A stretch of 64,000 nt of DNA from Serratia sarumanii (GTDB lineage Bacteria > Pseudomonadota > Gammaproteobacteria > Enterobacterales > Enterobacteriaceae). The translations under genes and the position numbers were made by a program. Below, one piece after another: positions 1-9,190 of this stretch (positions within the stretch are counted from its first letter, which is position 1; the number at the start of each line of letters is the position of its first letter). Under the pieces are notes generated by a model. That model worked only from the letters and a program-made list of their open reading frames with translations. It did not search any database and had not been told where the DNA came from. The stretch is taken from assembly GCF_029962605.1 (NCBI RefSeq), contig NZ_CP124750.1, positions 2,046,001-2,110,000 on the forward strand, in the 5' to 3' direction.

Positions 1-2
1 TC

Positions 3-668
3 GTCAACGTGGTGGGCGATCCGATGGTGGCGCCGTTCGGCGGCAGCGATCGCCGCTTCGGCACCAACCCGTTCTGCGCCATTTTCCCGCGGCCGGGCCG
101 CACGCCGCTGCTGTTGGATTTCGCCACCAGCGGCATCGCCTTCGGCAAGACTCGGGTGGCCTATAACAAAGGGTTGTCGGTGGTGCCGGGCTATCTGATC
201 GACGAACACGGGCGGCCGACTGCCGAACCGAAGGTGATGCACGAAGCGCCGTTCGGTTCGCTGCTGCCGTTCGGCTTGCACAAAGGCTACGCGCTGGCGG
301 CGATGTGCGAAATCCTCGGCGGCGCGCTCTCCGGCGGCCGCACCACCCACGCCGCCACGCTGAAAGCCGACAGCGACGCCATCTTCAACTGCATGACCAC
401 CCTGATCCTCGATCCTCAGGCCTTCGACGCCCCGCAAATGCAGGCCGAGGCCGAAGCGTTTATCGGTTGGGTGAAGGCTTCGCCGCCGAGCGGCGAACAG
501 CCGATCGCCGTCCCGGGAGAGTGGGAAGAGGCCAACCGCGCGGCGCGGCTGGAGCAGGGCATCCCGATCGATGCCAATACCTGGCGGCAGATTTGCGCGG
601 CGGCGGAACAGGCGGGCATGACGGCGGGGGAACTGGCGGATTACCGCGCGCAGGCGCGCCAGGGATAA
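3..668 (+). CDS. hcxB: Hydroxycarboxylate dehydrogenase B, 3' part (5' end outside window)
   Basis: This is the C-terminal 221 residues of an Ldh2/malate dehydrogenase-type NAD(P)-dependent 2-hydroxycarboxylate oxidoreductase, best matched by E. coli YbiC/HcxB (about 360 residues). The frame is open to the left edge, so the N-terminal third is missing. The family signatures GTNPFCAIFP and LLLDFATSGIAFGK, and the glycine-rich LPFGLHKGYALA segment that lines the cofactor pocket, are all present. The enzyme reduces 2-oxo acids such as phenylpyruvate or hydroxypyruvate in the cytoplasm; the exact substrate cannot be read here. It converges on roxA, separated by a hairpin terminator. Confidence 0.85.
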   Translation, partial: VNVVGDPMVAPFGGSDRRFGTNPFCAIFPRPGRTPLLLDFATSGIAFGKTRVAYNKGLSVVPGYLIDEHGRPTAEPKVMHEAPFGSLLPFGLHKGYALAAMCEILGGALSGGRTTHAATLKADSDAIFNCMTTLILDPQAFDAPQMQAEAEAFIGWVKASPPSGEQPIAVPGEWEEANRAARLEQGIPIDANTWRQICAAAEQAGMTAGELADYRAQARQG

Positions 669-676
669 AAAAAAAA

Positions 677-694
677 GCCACCCGGCAGGGTGGC
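677..694 (-). terminator. Intrinsic terminator of roxA
   Basis: A GCCACCC/GGGTGGC stem with a GGCA loop. On the minus strand it is followed by a run of ten T residues, so it mainly ends roxA transcription. It may also help stop readthrough from hcxB. Confidence 0.85.
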
Positions 695-712
695 TTGTTC
701 GCGTGACGGCAA

Positions 713-1834
713 TCAGTCGTTAAAGTACCAATAGCCGCTGTTGACCAGCGCGGTCAGCAGCGCCAGGAACGACGGATCGTCCACCGCGTCGCCGAGCAGG
801 GCGGCGTCGACGCTGAAGTTCTGGCAAAGGGCGTCTGCGGCCTGCAGCTGGTCGGTGTCGATCAGCTCGCCGTTGACGAAGCAGCGATCGCCGACGCGGA
901 GCACGCGCAACCCGCCCAGGCGCTGCAGCGCTTCACCCTGCTGCAGCAGCTCGTAGATTTCCCCGGCCTGATACGGCGGCTCCGGCGGCGCCAGATCCAG
1001 CTCGTGGCGCGACTGGGAGATAAACTCGCCGAACCAGTGCTGGAAGTGTTCCGGCTGTTGCACCAGATCCAGCATCATCTGCCGTAAGGCGTCCACTTCC
1101 TGCGGCAGGATCTCCGCCGGGTGTTCGCGCAGTTTAACGTCCGGATCGCCGTAGCGTTTGCTGCCCAGCTCGCGCGCCAGCACGTAGTCGGCGAAGCCGC
1201 TCACCAGCTCGCGGCCGTTCGGCGCGCGGAAGCCCACCGAATAGTTGAGCGCGTTTTCCAGCGCATAGCCTTCATGCGGGAAGCCCGGCGGAATGTAGAG
1301 AATGTCGCCCGGCTCCATCTCTTCGTCGATGATGGCGTCGAACGGCTCCACCTGCAGCAGATCCGGGTGCGGGCAGTGCTGTTTCAGCGGCGTTTTTTCC
1401 CCGACGCGCCAGCGGCGGCGGCCGGTGCCCTGAATGATGAACACGTCGTACTGATCGAGGTGCGGGCCGACGCCGCCGCCCGGTACCGAGAAGGAGATCA
1501 TCAGGTCATCCATCCGCCAGTCCGGCAGCTGGCGGAACGGGCGCATCAGCGCCGCGGAAGGCTCATGCCAGTGGTCCACTGCCTGCACCAGCAGCGACCA
1601 GTTGTTTTCGCTCAGGTGATCGAAGCTCTCGAAGGGGCCGTGCGCGACCTGCCAACGGCCGTCCTGGTGGCTGACCAGGCGGCTGTCCACTTCGTTTTCC
1701 ATCGCCAGCCCGGCCAGCTCATCCGGGGAGATCGGATCGATAAAGTTTTTGAAGCCGCGCTTCAGAATCACCGGACGCTTTTGCCAATAACGTTGCAAAA
1801 AATCGTTCCAGTCCAGGTCTAATTGATAATCCAT
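713..1834 (-). CDS. roxA: Ribosomal protein L16 arginine hydroxylase
   Basis: RoxA (YcfD) is a 2-oxoglutarate/Fe(II)-dependent JmjC-type oxygenase that hydroxylates an arginine of ribosomal protein L16. At 373 residues it equals the E. coli length. The cupin core holds the iron ligands of the facial triad: His125 and Asp127 in VGPHLDQYDVF and His187 in PPGFPHEG. The C-terminal part is the winged-helix dimerisation region. It lies downstream of phoPQ on the same strand, as in E. coli, with an 84 bp gap, so it could be co-transcribed with phoQ. Confidence 0.95.
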   Translation of the reverse strand: MDYQLDLDWNDFLQRYWQKRPVILKRGFKNFIDPISPDELAGLAMENEVDSRLVSHQDGRWQVAHGPFESFDHLSENNWSLLVQAVDHWHEPSAALMRPFRQLPDWRMDDLMISFSVPGGGVGPHLDQYDVFIIQGTGRRRWRVGEKTPLKQHCPHPDLLQVEPFDAIIDEEMEPGDILYIPPGFPHEGYALENALNYSVGFRAPNGRELVSGFADYVLARELGSKRYGDPDVKLREHPAEILPQEVDALRQMMLDLVQQPEHFQHWFGEFISQSRHELDLAPPEPPYQAGEIYELLQQGEALQRLGGLRVLRVGDRCFVNGELIDTDQLQAADALCQNFSVDAALLGDAVDDPSFLALLTALVNSGYWYFND

Positions 1835-1918
1835 GTTCTATTCCAGGAGAGAGGAGTGAGCCTGTGTGCGATTATAACGGAAGTTTGGCCCCGTGGATCG
1901 GGGCCGCAGCGGCATAAT

Positions 1919-3376
1919 TTACTCGTTGTGGTGGGTGTCGTGCTGTCGGGCGAAGGTGACCTGCATGCGCGCGCCGCCGAGTGGGCTGTCGCTGATGACG
2001 ATTTCGCCGTCGTACTGCTCGATGATCTCCGCCGCCACCGACAAACCCAGACCCTGGCCGGGGCGCAGGGTATCCACCCGCTGGCCGCGCTGGAAGATCA
2101 GCTGGCGCTTGCTTTCCGGGATCCCCGGGCCGTCGTCGTCGATAACGATGGTGAGGTTTTTCTCGGAGTGCAGCGAGGTGATCTCCACGAATTCCAGGCA
2201 GTATTTGCAGGCGTTTTCCAACACGTTGCCCATCACTTCCATAAAGTCGTTTTTCTCGCCCATAAAGGTCACTTCCGGCGAGATGTCCAGCGTGATCACC
2301 ACCCCTTTGCGCTGATAAACCTTATTTAGCGCCACCACCAGGCTGTCGAGCAGCGCCGGCACCGAATGGATCTCGCGCGTCAGCACCGTCTGGCCGGAGT
2401 TGATGCTGGCTCGGTGCAGGTAGTAACCGATTTGCTGCGAGATGCGCCCGATCTGATCCAGCATGATCGGCTCGGCTTCTTCGATGGTGGTCTGTTTGCC
2501 GCTGCGCAGCGAGCGCAGGGTGCTTTGCAGCACCGCCAGCGGCGTTTTCAGGCTGTGGGTCAAATCCGACAGGGTAGTGCGGTACTTGGTGTAGCGCTGG
2601 CGTTCGTTGCGCACCAGAATGTTCAGATTGCGCACCAGCCCGCGCAGCTCGCTGGGCGGGTTCTCATCCAGCTGATCGCGCTCGCCGTTCTCCAGCTCGC
2701 CCACCTGATTGACCAGCGCCTTGATCGGCCGCAGGCTCCAGTAGGCCGCCAGCCACAGCAGCGGCACCACCAGCAGCAGGTTGGCCAGCAGCACGTAGCT
2801 GAACCACTCCCACACCACGTCGGATCGCTGCAGCTCCTGCGGAATGCTGTCGACCACCACGATGGTCAGCGCCGGCAGGCGAGGCGTGGCGGCATAGGTG
2901 TTGACCGCCACCGAGTGGGTCAGCGCGTTCTGATCGGTATCGTCGTAATTTTTCAGCTGATCCTGCGCTTTGGGGTTGTCCCCCAGCACTTCGCTACTGA
3001 CGCGGGTGTCGGTGTCGATTTCGTAAAAGCCGGACTCCTCCAGCCATTCCTTGTTGATCAGCTTCTCCAGCTCCGGCACCTTGCGCTGGCTCCACAGCAG
3101 GTTGCCTTTATCGTCGTAGATAAATACCAGCGTCGGGAAGTTGAGATCGATATCGGGGGGAATGGCGATGGTGAGCTTGTTGTCTTTCCACTGCGCCAGA
3201 CTGAAAAACAGGTTGCTCTCGCCGCGCAGCAGGCGGAAGGCGGTTTTGTCGAAGCTGACGATATAGCCGACGACCGCCACCAAACCGTAAGAGAGCGACA
3301 GCGCCAGGATCACCCCGGCGGTCGCCATCAGGAAGCGGGCACGCAGCGAAAACGGTTTTTTATTCTTGTTGAACAT
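1919..3376 (-). CDS. phoQ: Sensor histidine kinase PhoQ
   Basis: Inner-membrane sensor kinase for low Mg2+, acid pH and cationic peptides; it phosphorylates PhoP. Visible parts in order: a short basic N-terminus, TM1 (about residues 15-38), a periplasmic PAS-like sensor domain, TM2 (about 190-212, [14 protein letters not shown]), a HAMP region, the DHp helix with the phosphoacceptor His in [13 protein letters not shown], and an ATPase domain with N box (LENACKYC) and G boxes ([17 protein letters not shown]). The ATG at 3376 is chosen. A GTG at 3385 overlaps the phoP stop (GTGA) and would add three residues; translational coupling is possible either way. The periplasmic acidic patch is weaker than in E. 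coli (see findings). Confidence 0.95.
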   Translation of the reverse strand: MFNKNKKPFSLRARFLMATAGVILALSLSYGLVAVVGYIVSFDKTAFRLLRGESNLFFSLAQWKDNKLTIAIPPDIDLNFPTLVFIYDDKGNLLWSQRKVPELEKLINKEWLEESGFYEIDTDTRVSSEVLGDNPKAQDQLKNYDDTDQNALTHSVAVNTYAATPRLPALTIVVVDSIPQELQRSDVVWEWFSYVLLANLLLVVPLLWLAAYWSLRPIKALVNQVGELENGERDQLDENPPSELRGLVRNLNILVRNERQRYTKYRTTLSDLTHSLKTPLAVLQSTLRSLRSGKQTTIEEAEPIMLDQIGRISQQIGYYLHRASINSGQTVLTREIHSVPALLDSLVVALNKVYQRKGVVITLDISPEVTFMGEKNDFMEVMGNVLENACKYCLEFVEITSLHSEKNLTIVIDDDGPGIPESKRQLIFQRGQRVDTLRPGQGLGLSVAAEIIEQYDGEIVISDSPLGGARMQVTFARQHDTHHNE

Positions 3377-3381
3377 TATGT

Positions 3382-4053
3382 TCACTTCGCGTCAAAACGA
3401 TAGCCCTGGCCACGTACCGTGGTGATCACTTCATGCGGGTATTCCGCCTGCACCTTCTTGCGCAAGCGGCCCATCAGCACGTCGATGGTGTGGCTTTCGC
3501 GCAGCTCGGCGTCCGGGTAGAGCTGCAGCATCAACGAATCCTTGCTCACCACCTTGCCGGCGTTGCGGATCAGGGTCTCGATGATGGTGTATTCAAAGGC
3601 GGTCAGCTTGATTTGCCGATCGTTGACGCTCAGTTCGCGGCGCGACAGATCGATCTGGAACGGCGGCAGCACGATCACCTGCGAAGCCAGGCCGCTGTTG
3701 CGGCGCATCAGCGCCTGCATGCGGGCGATCACTTCTTCCAGGTGGAACGGCTTGGTGACATAGTCGTCGGCGCCGGCTTCCAGCACCGCCACTTTGTCCT
3801 GCCAGCTTTCGCGGGCGGTCAGCACCAGGATCGGCAGCTTGGCCTGGTGCGCGCGCCAGCGGCGGATCAGGCTCAGACCGTCTTCACCCGGCAGGCCGAG
3901 ATCGACGATGGCGATATCCGGCGCGTGCTCCTGCAGGAAGTAATCGGCTTCCTTGGCGTCTTCGGCCGCGTCGACCTGATGGCCCATCTCGCGCATCTGA
4001 ACGGAAAGGTGGTGGCGCAGCAGACCATTATCTTCAACAACCAGTACTCGCAT
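3382..4053 (-). CDS. phoP: Response regulator PhoP
   Basis: OmpR-family response regulator of the PhoPQ system, controlling Mg2+ transport, lipid A modification and antimicrobial peptide resistance. The receiver domain (residues 1-120) has the phosphoacceptor Asp51 in [11 protein letters not shown], the acidic pair Glu7-Asp8, and the conserved Thr79/Lys101 region (VTKPF). The C-terminal winged helix (about 125-223) ends GQGYRFDAK. Length 223 matches E. coli. The ATG is preceded by AGGAG. Two PhoP boxes and a matching -10 lie about 200 bp upstream, consistent with autoregulation. It forms an operon with phoQ. Confidence 0.97.
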   Translation of the reverse strand: MRVLVVEDNGLLRHHLSVQMREMGHQVDAAEDAKEADYFLQEHAPDIAIVDLGLPGEDGLSLIRRWRAHQAKLPILVLTARESWQDKVAVLEAGADDYVTKPFHLEEVIARMQALMRRNSGLASQVIVLPPFQIDLSRRELSVNDRQIKLTAFEYTIIETLIRNAGKVVSKDSLMLQLYPDAELRESHTIDVLMGRLRKKVQAEYPHEVITTVRGQGYRFDAK

Positions 4054-4257
4054 GGCGAACTCCTGTGACTATGCGGGTGAACGTCCTGTCACCCACGCGA
4101 TAAAAAGGGAACACGCTCTGCGGCGTGTCAGGGGATAACGCGGCCACCTGAACCATGTTGACAAAAAGTGCTGAGGCTATGGTAGGTATAACCCGCCCGG
4201 CTCGCAAGAGAGCCGAAGCAATGTATTAAAATAAGCGTTATCAATTTGTTCGCCGAC

Positions 4258-4323
4258 ATTATCGACAAGTTCTGATAAACGTCGGATAAACAGCGGCGGG
4301 GCGACGTTAAACGCAACTTAAAC
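4258..4323 (-). promoter_or_regulatory. phoP promoter with two PhoP boxes
   Basis: Two direct-repeat pairs of GTTTA (read on the minus strand) with the 11-bp period typical of PhoP boxes: 4287-4291/4276-4280 and 4319-4323/4308-4312. Twelve bases downstream of the proximal box lies GATAAT (4258-4263), a good -10 element. This is the geometry of PhoP-activated promoters. The start site would fall near 4250, giving a 5' UTR of about 195 nt for phoP, longer than in E. coli. The boxes also lie 110-160 bp upstream of the divergent gene at 4434, which could be affected. The rest of 4054-4433 shows no convincing gene. Confidence 0.75.
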
Positions 4324-4433
4324 GCGCCGGGCATTGCCCGCGGAAAGAACGTGTGAGCCGGGGCGCTTGATAAGCTTTAAAGGTACTAATAAGGTATTAT
4401 TGAGGCATCGGCACATTTTCTCAGGAGCGACGG

Positions 4434-5453
4434 ATGAAGCAGTTAACCCAGGCGGAACGCATAGCGGGCGCACTTTACGGACAGATGCTGGGCGACGCGC
4501 TCGGCATGCCTTCCGAGCTGTGGCCGCGCGAGCGGGTTAAGCGCCACTTCGGCTGGATAGACGGCTTTCTCGACGGGCCGGCGGAGAACACCGCCGCCTG
4601 TTATTTCAAGGCTGGGCAATATACCGACGATACCGCGATGGCATTGGCGTTGGCCGATGCGCTGGTGGAGGCGCAAGGCGAGGTGGTGCCGGAGCTGATC
4701 GCCCGCAACGTGATCCGCTGGGTGGACGGTTTTGACGCTTTCAACAAGAACATTCTCGGCCCCAGTTCCAAATTGGCGCTGAGCGAGCAAAAAGCGGGCA
4801 CGCCGATCGCCGAGTTGGAAAACAACGGCATCACCAACGGTGCGGCGATGCGCATTTCGCCTTTGGGCTGCGTGCTGCCTTCCGCGCCGCTGGAGGATTT
4901 CTGCCGACAGGTGTGGCTGGCCTGCAGCCCGACGCACAAATCCGACATCGCCGTCGCCGGTGCGGTGGCGATCGCCTGGGCCGTGGCGCGGGCGGTGGAA
5001 GGGGCTGACTGGGCCTCCATTCGCCTGGCGTTGCCGGGGGTGGCGGAGTATGCCCAGCGCCGGCAGGAGACGACGTTCAGCCCTTCGCTGGCGGCGCGCA
5101 TCGAACTGGCGTTTCAGGTGGTGGATGAAGCTACCGGCACCGAGCAGGCCTCCGAGCGGGTATATCAGCTGATCGGGGCCGGGGTGAGCACCATCGAGTC
5201 GGTGCCCGCAGCGCTGGCGATGGTGCAGCTGGCGCAAACCGATCCTACCCGGTGCGCCGTGCTGTGCGCCAACCTGGGCGGCGATACCGACACCATCGGC
5301 GCGATGGCCACCGCGATTTGCGGCGCGCTGCACGGCGCCGAGGCGATTGAGCCGGGGCTGCTGGCGGAGTTAAAACGGGTGAATCCGCTGGATATCGGGG
5401 CTTACGTTCAGGCGTTCGCGCGTTTTCGCCGCCGCCGGCAGGGCGAGTCGTAA
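4434..5453 (+). CDS. ADP-ribosylglycohydrolase family protein (YegU-like)
   Basis: A 339-residue cytoplasmic hydrolase of the DraG/ARH fold, which uses two Mg2+ ions to remove ADP-ribose or related groups. Visible metal-binding motifs are GDALGMPSE near the N-terminus, YTDDTAMALALADAL (about residues 60-75), NGAAMRISPLG (about 135) and GGDTDTIGAMA near residue 280. The start is set by AGGAG eight bases upstream. It converges with a YegW-like GntR regulator 21 bp downstream; E. coli also pairs YegU with YegW. The E. coli cluster adds a transporter and a sugar kinase, absent here, so the substrate is unclear; nucleoside or sugar salvage is one possibility. Confidence 0.85.
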   Translation: MKQLTQAERIAGALYGQMLGDALGMPSELWPRERVKRHFGWIDGFLDGPAENTAACYFKAGQYTDDTAMALALADALVEAQGEVVPELIARNVIRWVDGFDAFNKNILGPSSKLALSEQKAGTPIAELENNGITNGAAMRISPLGCVLPSAPLEDFCRQVWLACSPTHKSDIAVAGAVAIAWAVARAVEGADWASIRLALPGVAEYAQRRQETTFSPSLAARIELAFQVVDEATGTEQASERVYQLIGAGVSTIESVPAALAMVQLAQTDPTRCAVLCANLGGDTDTIGAMATAICGALHGAEAIEPGLLAELKRVNPLDIGAYVQAFARFRRRRQGES

Positions 5454-5474
5454 GCCGCCGCGTGACGCAACGGG

Positions 5475-6239
5475 TCAGCTTTCGCTGGTAAATTCGTACA
5501 TGTCGCTGCGGCAGAAGCTTTCACTGTATTCGATCGGCTTTTTTTGATGGTCGAACAGCGTCTGGCGCACGATCAGCAGCGGCATCGGCTCCGAGAGCCG
5601 CAGCGCCTGACGGATATCGTCGTCGGCCATCGCCGCGCTGACCTGGCTGCGCAGCGATCCCATCTCCACCTTATTGCGCCGGAAGTAGTCGTACAGCGAG
5701 ATGCCGATCTCGTCGACGTTGGCAATTGCCGTCACCACTACGTAGGACACCGCCACCGACATTGGCCGCCGATCGATCAGGTGAATGCGTTTGAGTTGGT
5801 AGATCGGCGTTCCGGCCGCCAGCTGGAGCTTTTCAGCCAGCTCAGCGCCGGCGGGTATCCGTTCGCGGCTGATCCACTGCGTGTCCGGCCGGCGCCCCTG
5901 CTGTATTACCTCGCGCGAGAATCCTTTGACGTCCGCCAATGAATAGAACAGCTTCGGCTCGGGCCGCTGCGGTTGAATAAAGGTGCCGTAGCCGCGCGAA
6001 CGGCCGATGATGCCGTCCTGCTCGAGGCAGGCCAGCGCCTTGCGCACCGTGATGCGCGAGATGCCGAGCCGTTCGGTGAACAGGCGCTCGCTGGGCAAAA
6101 AATCCCCCGCATTCAGCAACCCCTGCTCGATGGCCTTGCGCACCGAGGCGTTGAAGCGCAAATACAGCGGCATCGCGCCCGCGCTGGCCAGATCCTGCTG
6201 CAGTTTGTCCAGCAGACGCTGGTTGGTCTCCTTGCTCAT
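5475..6239 (-). CDS. GntR/HutC-family transcriptional regulator (YegW-like)
   Basis: 254 residues. The N-terminal winged helix-turn-helix (about 20-90) has the family signature LPSERLFTERLGISRITVRKAL. It is followed by a UTRA (UbiC-type) effector domain (about 105-245) ending in the typical IEYSESFCRSDMYEF. Such proteins repress sugar or amino acid genes and release DNA on binding a small ligand. It resembles E. coli YegW throughout, including the ending of the effector domain. It is convergent with the ADP-ribosylglycohydrolase gene, its probable functional partner. No clear operator was identified. Confidence 0.9.
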   Translation of the reverse strand: MSKETNQRLLDKLQQDLASAGAMPLYLRFNASVRKAIEQGLLNAGDFLPSERLFTERLGISRITVRKALACLEQDGIIGRSRGYGTFIQPQRPEPKLFYSLADVKGFSREVIQQGRRPDTQWISRERIPAGAELAEKLQLAAGTPIYQLKRIHLIDRRPMSVAVSYVVVTAIANVDEIGISLYDYFRRNKVEMGSLRSQVSAAMADDDIRQALRLSEPMPLLIVRQTLFDHQKKPIEYSESFCRSDMYEFTSES

Positions 6240-6378
6240 AGCCGACGGAAGTCCTGTAGCCGCAATGCGATGGCTTATTTAAGGGGATTTCGCCGGGCAG
6301 CGCAACTGCCGCCGCCGCCGGGGTGAAATGAGGTAGAGTAGTGCGTCGGCCCCCTGAGCCAGGAGAAACAAATACCCC

Positions 6379-7893
6379 ATGAGCGATACCCCACGACACG
6401 CGGACGACGCGGCGATCCTGGCCGCCTTCGCGCAGCAGCGGCGGCAAGGTCTGACCCGGCGTTCGGCGCTGCATCAGGCCCTGCTACAACTAATCGCCGC
6501 CGGAGAACTGCCCTGGCGGACGCAGCTGCCGCCGAGCCGTGCGTTGGCGGCCCGGCTGACGGTGGCGCGCGACACGGTGGAACAGACCTACGCGCGGCTG
6601 GAAGCGGAGGGGTTCATCAGCCGAACGGTGGGGCGCGGCAGCTTTGTGCGTTATCGCTGCGACACGCTGCTCGGCCGTGAACTGCTGGCGACGGCGGCAG
6701 GGCAAGAGGCGCGGCTGGCGGAGCGCGAGCTGAGCGATCGCGGCCGGGCGCTGCTGGCGGTCAGCCATACGCCGCACACCAGCCGCCAGGCTTCGCTGAC
6801 GCCTTCGCTGGCGGACCTGCGGGCGTTTCCCATCGAGCAATGGCTGCAGCAGGAAAAGCAGGCGCTACGGCGGCACGGCGAGCGGCTGTTGGGGTATGCC
6901 GATCCGCAAGGGTTGCCGGAGCTGCGCGCGGAGATCGCGCGCTATCTGCAGCGGGAGCGGGGCGTGAAGGCGACGGCGGAACAGGTGATCGTGGTGACCA
7001 GCTCTCAGCAGGCGTTGGCGCTGTGTACGCAGGTGCTGTTCGATCCCGGCGATGCGGTGTTCGTCGAAGAGCCGGGTTACCAGGGGGCGAAAAAGCTGGT
7101 GCAGTCGGCGGGGCTGCAGGCGCGGCCGATCGGCATCGACGAGCAGGGGCTGGACGTCGGGCAGTTGATGCAGGCCTCGGGCGGCGGACGGGGCGTTTAC
7201 ATCACGCCGTCCCATCACTATCCGCTGGGGTATTCGCTGAGCCTCGAGCGGCGGCTGGCGCTGCTGCAGTGGGCGCAGCGGCAGCGGGCCTGGATCATCG
7301 AAGACGACTACGACGCCGAGTTCAACTATGACCGGCAAACCAAGGCGGCATTGCAGGGGCTGGACAGCGGCGGGCGCACGCTGTACATCGGCACCTTCAG
7401 CAAGACGCTGTTTCCGGGGCTGCGCATCGGTTTCATGATTGCGCCGCCGCAGCTGGTGCGGCCATTGGTCGCCGCCAGGCAGTTTCAGGACGGCTACACG
7501 TCGGCGCTGGCGCAGATGACGCTGTTCCACTTCCTGCACGAGGGCGACTACGCCGAGCATCTGCGCAATATGCGCACGTTGTACAAGGCGCGGTTGAACG
7601 TGCTGTACGACGCGGTGCATCGTCACCTGGCGGCCTGGACGCGCCCGGCGTTGCCGCAGGGCGGGCTGCAGCTGGTGTGCCCGTTGGCGGATGCGGCGAC
7701 GGAGCGGCGGCTGGTGGCGGCCGCCGCCGAACGGGGAATTCGGCTGTACGGCCTGGCGGACTTCTATACCGGCACGCCGCAGCGCGGGGCGCTGGTGCTC
7801 GGCTTCTCGGCCTATACGCCGGATGAGATCGTGCGCTTTATCGCGACGCTGGCGCAGGTGTTCAACGCGCTGCCGGTGGCAAGCGACGGCTAA
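6379..7893 (+). CDS. MocR/PdxR-type regulator (GntR HTH fused to aminotransferase fold)
   Basis: A 504-residue MocR-family regulator. The N-terminal GntR helix-turn-helix (about 25-90, LPPSRALAARLTVARDTVE) is joined by a long linker to a fold-type I PLP-dependent aminotransferase-like domain (about 130-495). The PLP lysine sits in the typical GTFSKTLFPGLRIGF segment, and EDDYDAEFNYD carries the conserved Asp/Tyr. These proteins sense PLP or amino-acid-PLP adducts and often control PLP synthesis, GABA or taurine genes. Here it is followed on the same strand by two acetyltransferase genes rather than facing a divergent target, so its target is not obvious. Confidence 0.9.
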   Translation: MSDTPRHADDAAILAAFAQQRRQGLTRRSALHQALLQLIAAGELPWRTQLPPSRALAARLTVARDTVEQTYARLEAEGFISRTVGRGSFVRYRCDTLLGRELLATAAGQEARLAERELSDRGRALLAVSHTPHTSRQASLTPSLADLRAFPIEQWLQQEKQALRRHGERLLGYADPQGLPELRAEIARYLQRERGVKATAEQVIVVTSSQQALALCTQVLFDPGDAVFVEEPGYQGAKKLVQSAGLQARPIGIDEQGLDVGQLMQASGGGRGVYITPSHHYPLGYSLSLERRLALLQWAQRQRAWIIEDDYDAEFNYDRQTKAALQGLDSGGRTLYIGTFSKTLFPGLRIGFMIAPPQLVRPLVAARQFQDGYTSALAQMTLFHFLHEGDYAEHLRNMRTLYKARLNVLYDAVHRHLAAWTRPALPQGGLQLVCPLADAATERRLVAAAAERGIRLYGLADFYTGTPQRGALVLGFSAYTPDEIVRFIATLAQVFNALPVASDG

Positions 7894-8008
7894 AATTGGT
7901 CTGCTCTGCGTTTCGTATTGGTCCGTATTGTACCGTCGCCGCGCGGTGTATTCTGCCGCTATCCGGTTATTTCCCTAATGGAAATAACATCTTACTCCGT
8001 GAGGCGCT

Positions 8009-8461
8009 ATGAACCCATCAAACCCTGAAGTGACTATCCGCAGAATCAATGGCGACGACAAAGCACAGTGGCTGGCGCTGTGGCAGGGCTATCTCGATTT
8101 TTATCGCGCCGACGTGGCGCCGCAGGTGACCGATCGCACCTTCGAACGCCTGGGGCAGGATGAACAGGTGTACGGGCTGGTGGCGCAGGATGCCGACGGC
8201 CAACTGCTGGGGCTGATGAACCTGGTGTTCCATCCGTCCACCTGGAGCGCGGTCGGCTATTGTTATATCGAGGATCTCTATGTGTCGCCGCAGGCGCGCG
8301 GCCACAAGGTGTCGGAAAAGCTGTTCGAACAGGCGTATCGACTGGCGGAGGCGCGCGGCAGCGATCGGATCTACTGGATGACCCAGGAGTACAACGCGCC
8401 GGCGCGCTCGCTGTACGACAAAATCGGCAGAAGAAGCTCGTTTATCGTTTATACCCGTTAA
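8009..8461 (+). CDS. GNAT-family N-acetyltransferase
   Basis: 150 residues with the GCN5-related fold. Motif A is visible as CYIEDLYVSPQARGHKVSEK, in which the acetyl-CoA pyrophosphate loop would be Q/RxxGxx, followed by motif B (YWMTQEYNAPARSLYDKIG). The start has a GAGG six bases upstream. It lies 15 bp before a second, unrelated GNAT gene on the same strand. The acceptor substrate cannot be inferred; small amines, amino acids or antibiotics are the usual targets. Confidence 0.85.
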   Translation: MNPSNPEVTIRRINGDDKAQWLALWQGYLDFYRADVAPQVTDRTFERLGQDEQVYGLVAQDADGQLLGLMNLVFHPSTWSAVGYCYIEDLYVSPQARGHKVSEKLFEQAYRLAEARGSDRIYWMTQEYNAPARSLYDKIGRRSSFIVYTR

Positions 8462-8476
8462 CCGCAGGAGGCGTGT

Positions 8477-9181
8477 ATGGCAATGAATCGTTATGGTCAG
8501 CCGGTCGGAGAACCGATGCCGGATTGGCAGCCGGCTCGCCGCCCCGGCGGCGCGACGCTCGGCGGGCGTTTCTGCTCGCTGGCGCCGCTCGAGCCGCAGC
8601 GGGATTACGCCGCGCTGTTCGAGGCGTTTCAGCTGGCGCCGGACGGCCGCGACTGGACCTATCTGTCCATCGAACGGCCCGATACGCCGGCGGCGATGTT
8701 GCAGCATCTGGAGACGCTGCAGGCCAACCCGGCGCTGGTTAATCTGACGGTGTTCGACGCCGCCAGCGATGCGCCGGTGGGCACGGTGGCGCTGATGCGC
8801 ATCGACGAAGCCAACGGGGTGCTGGAGATCGGCCACGTCAGCTGGTCGCCGTTGATGAAACAGCGCTCCAGCGCCACCGAAGCCATCGCGCTGCTGCTGC
8901 GCTATGCCTTCGACACGCTGGGCTACCGCCGCTGCGAGTGGAAGTGCGACAGCCATAACGCGCCGTCCCGCCAGGCCGCGCTGCGCTTTGGCTTTCGTTA
9001 CGAGGGCAACTTCCGCTTCGCGGTGATCGTCAAGGGGCGCAGCCGGGATACCGACTGGTTTGCCATCACCGCCGACCGTTGGCCGACGGTGCGGCAGGCG
9101 CTGGCGCGCTGGCTGAGTGCGGACAACTTCGATGCGCAGGGGCGGCAGATAGCCCGGCTGCAGGTGCTGCGCGGCGAATAG
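8477..9181 (+). CDS. GNAT-family acetyltransferase (RimJ/RimL type)
   Basis: 234 residues of the Acetyltransf_3 (RimJ/RimL-like) subgroup. Seen are LEIGHVSWSPLMKQRSSATE, which is the motif A region, and RRCEWKCDSHNAPSRQAALR followed by FGFRYEGNFR, the typical motif B of this family. AGGAGG precedes the ATG. Proteins of this subgroup acetylate protein N-termini or small molecules. It probably shares a transcript with the upstream GNAT gene, and a strong hairpin follows at once. Confidence 0.85.
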   Translation: MAMNRYGQPVGEPMPDWQPARRPGGATLGGRFCSLAPLEPQRDYAALFEAFQLAPDGRDWTYLSIERPDTPAAMLQHLETLQANPALVNLTVFDAASDAPVGTVALMRIDEANGVLEIGHVSWSPLMKQRSSATEAIALLLRYAFDTLGYRRCEWKCDSHNAPSRQAALRFGFRYEGNFRFAVIVKGRSRDTDWFAITADRWPTVRQALARWLSADNFDAQGRQIARLQVLRGE

Positions 9182-9190
9182 CAAAGAAAA

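Noticed and set aside
4128..4334. 68-codon minus-strand frame in the phoP upstream region
   Set aside because: It overlaps the PhoP boxes and -10 element and has no ribosome binding site.
8018..9184. 388-codon open frame on the minus strand opposite two acetyltransferase genes
   Set aside because: It is antisense to two genes with clear GNAT motifs and good ribosome binding sites; Arg/His/Gln-rich composition is typical of a shadow frame in GC-rich DNA.
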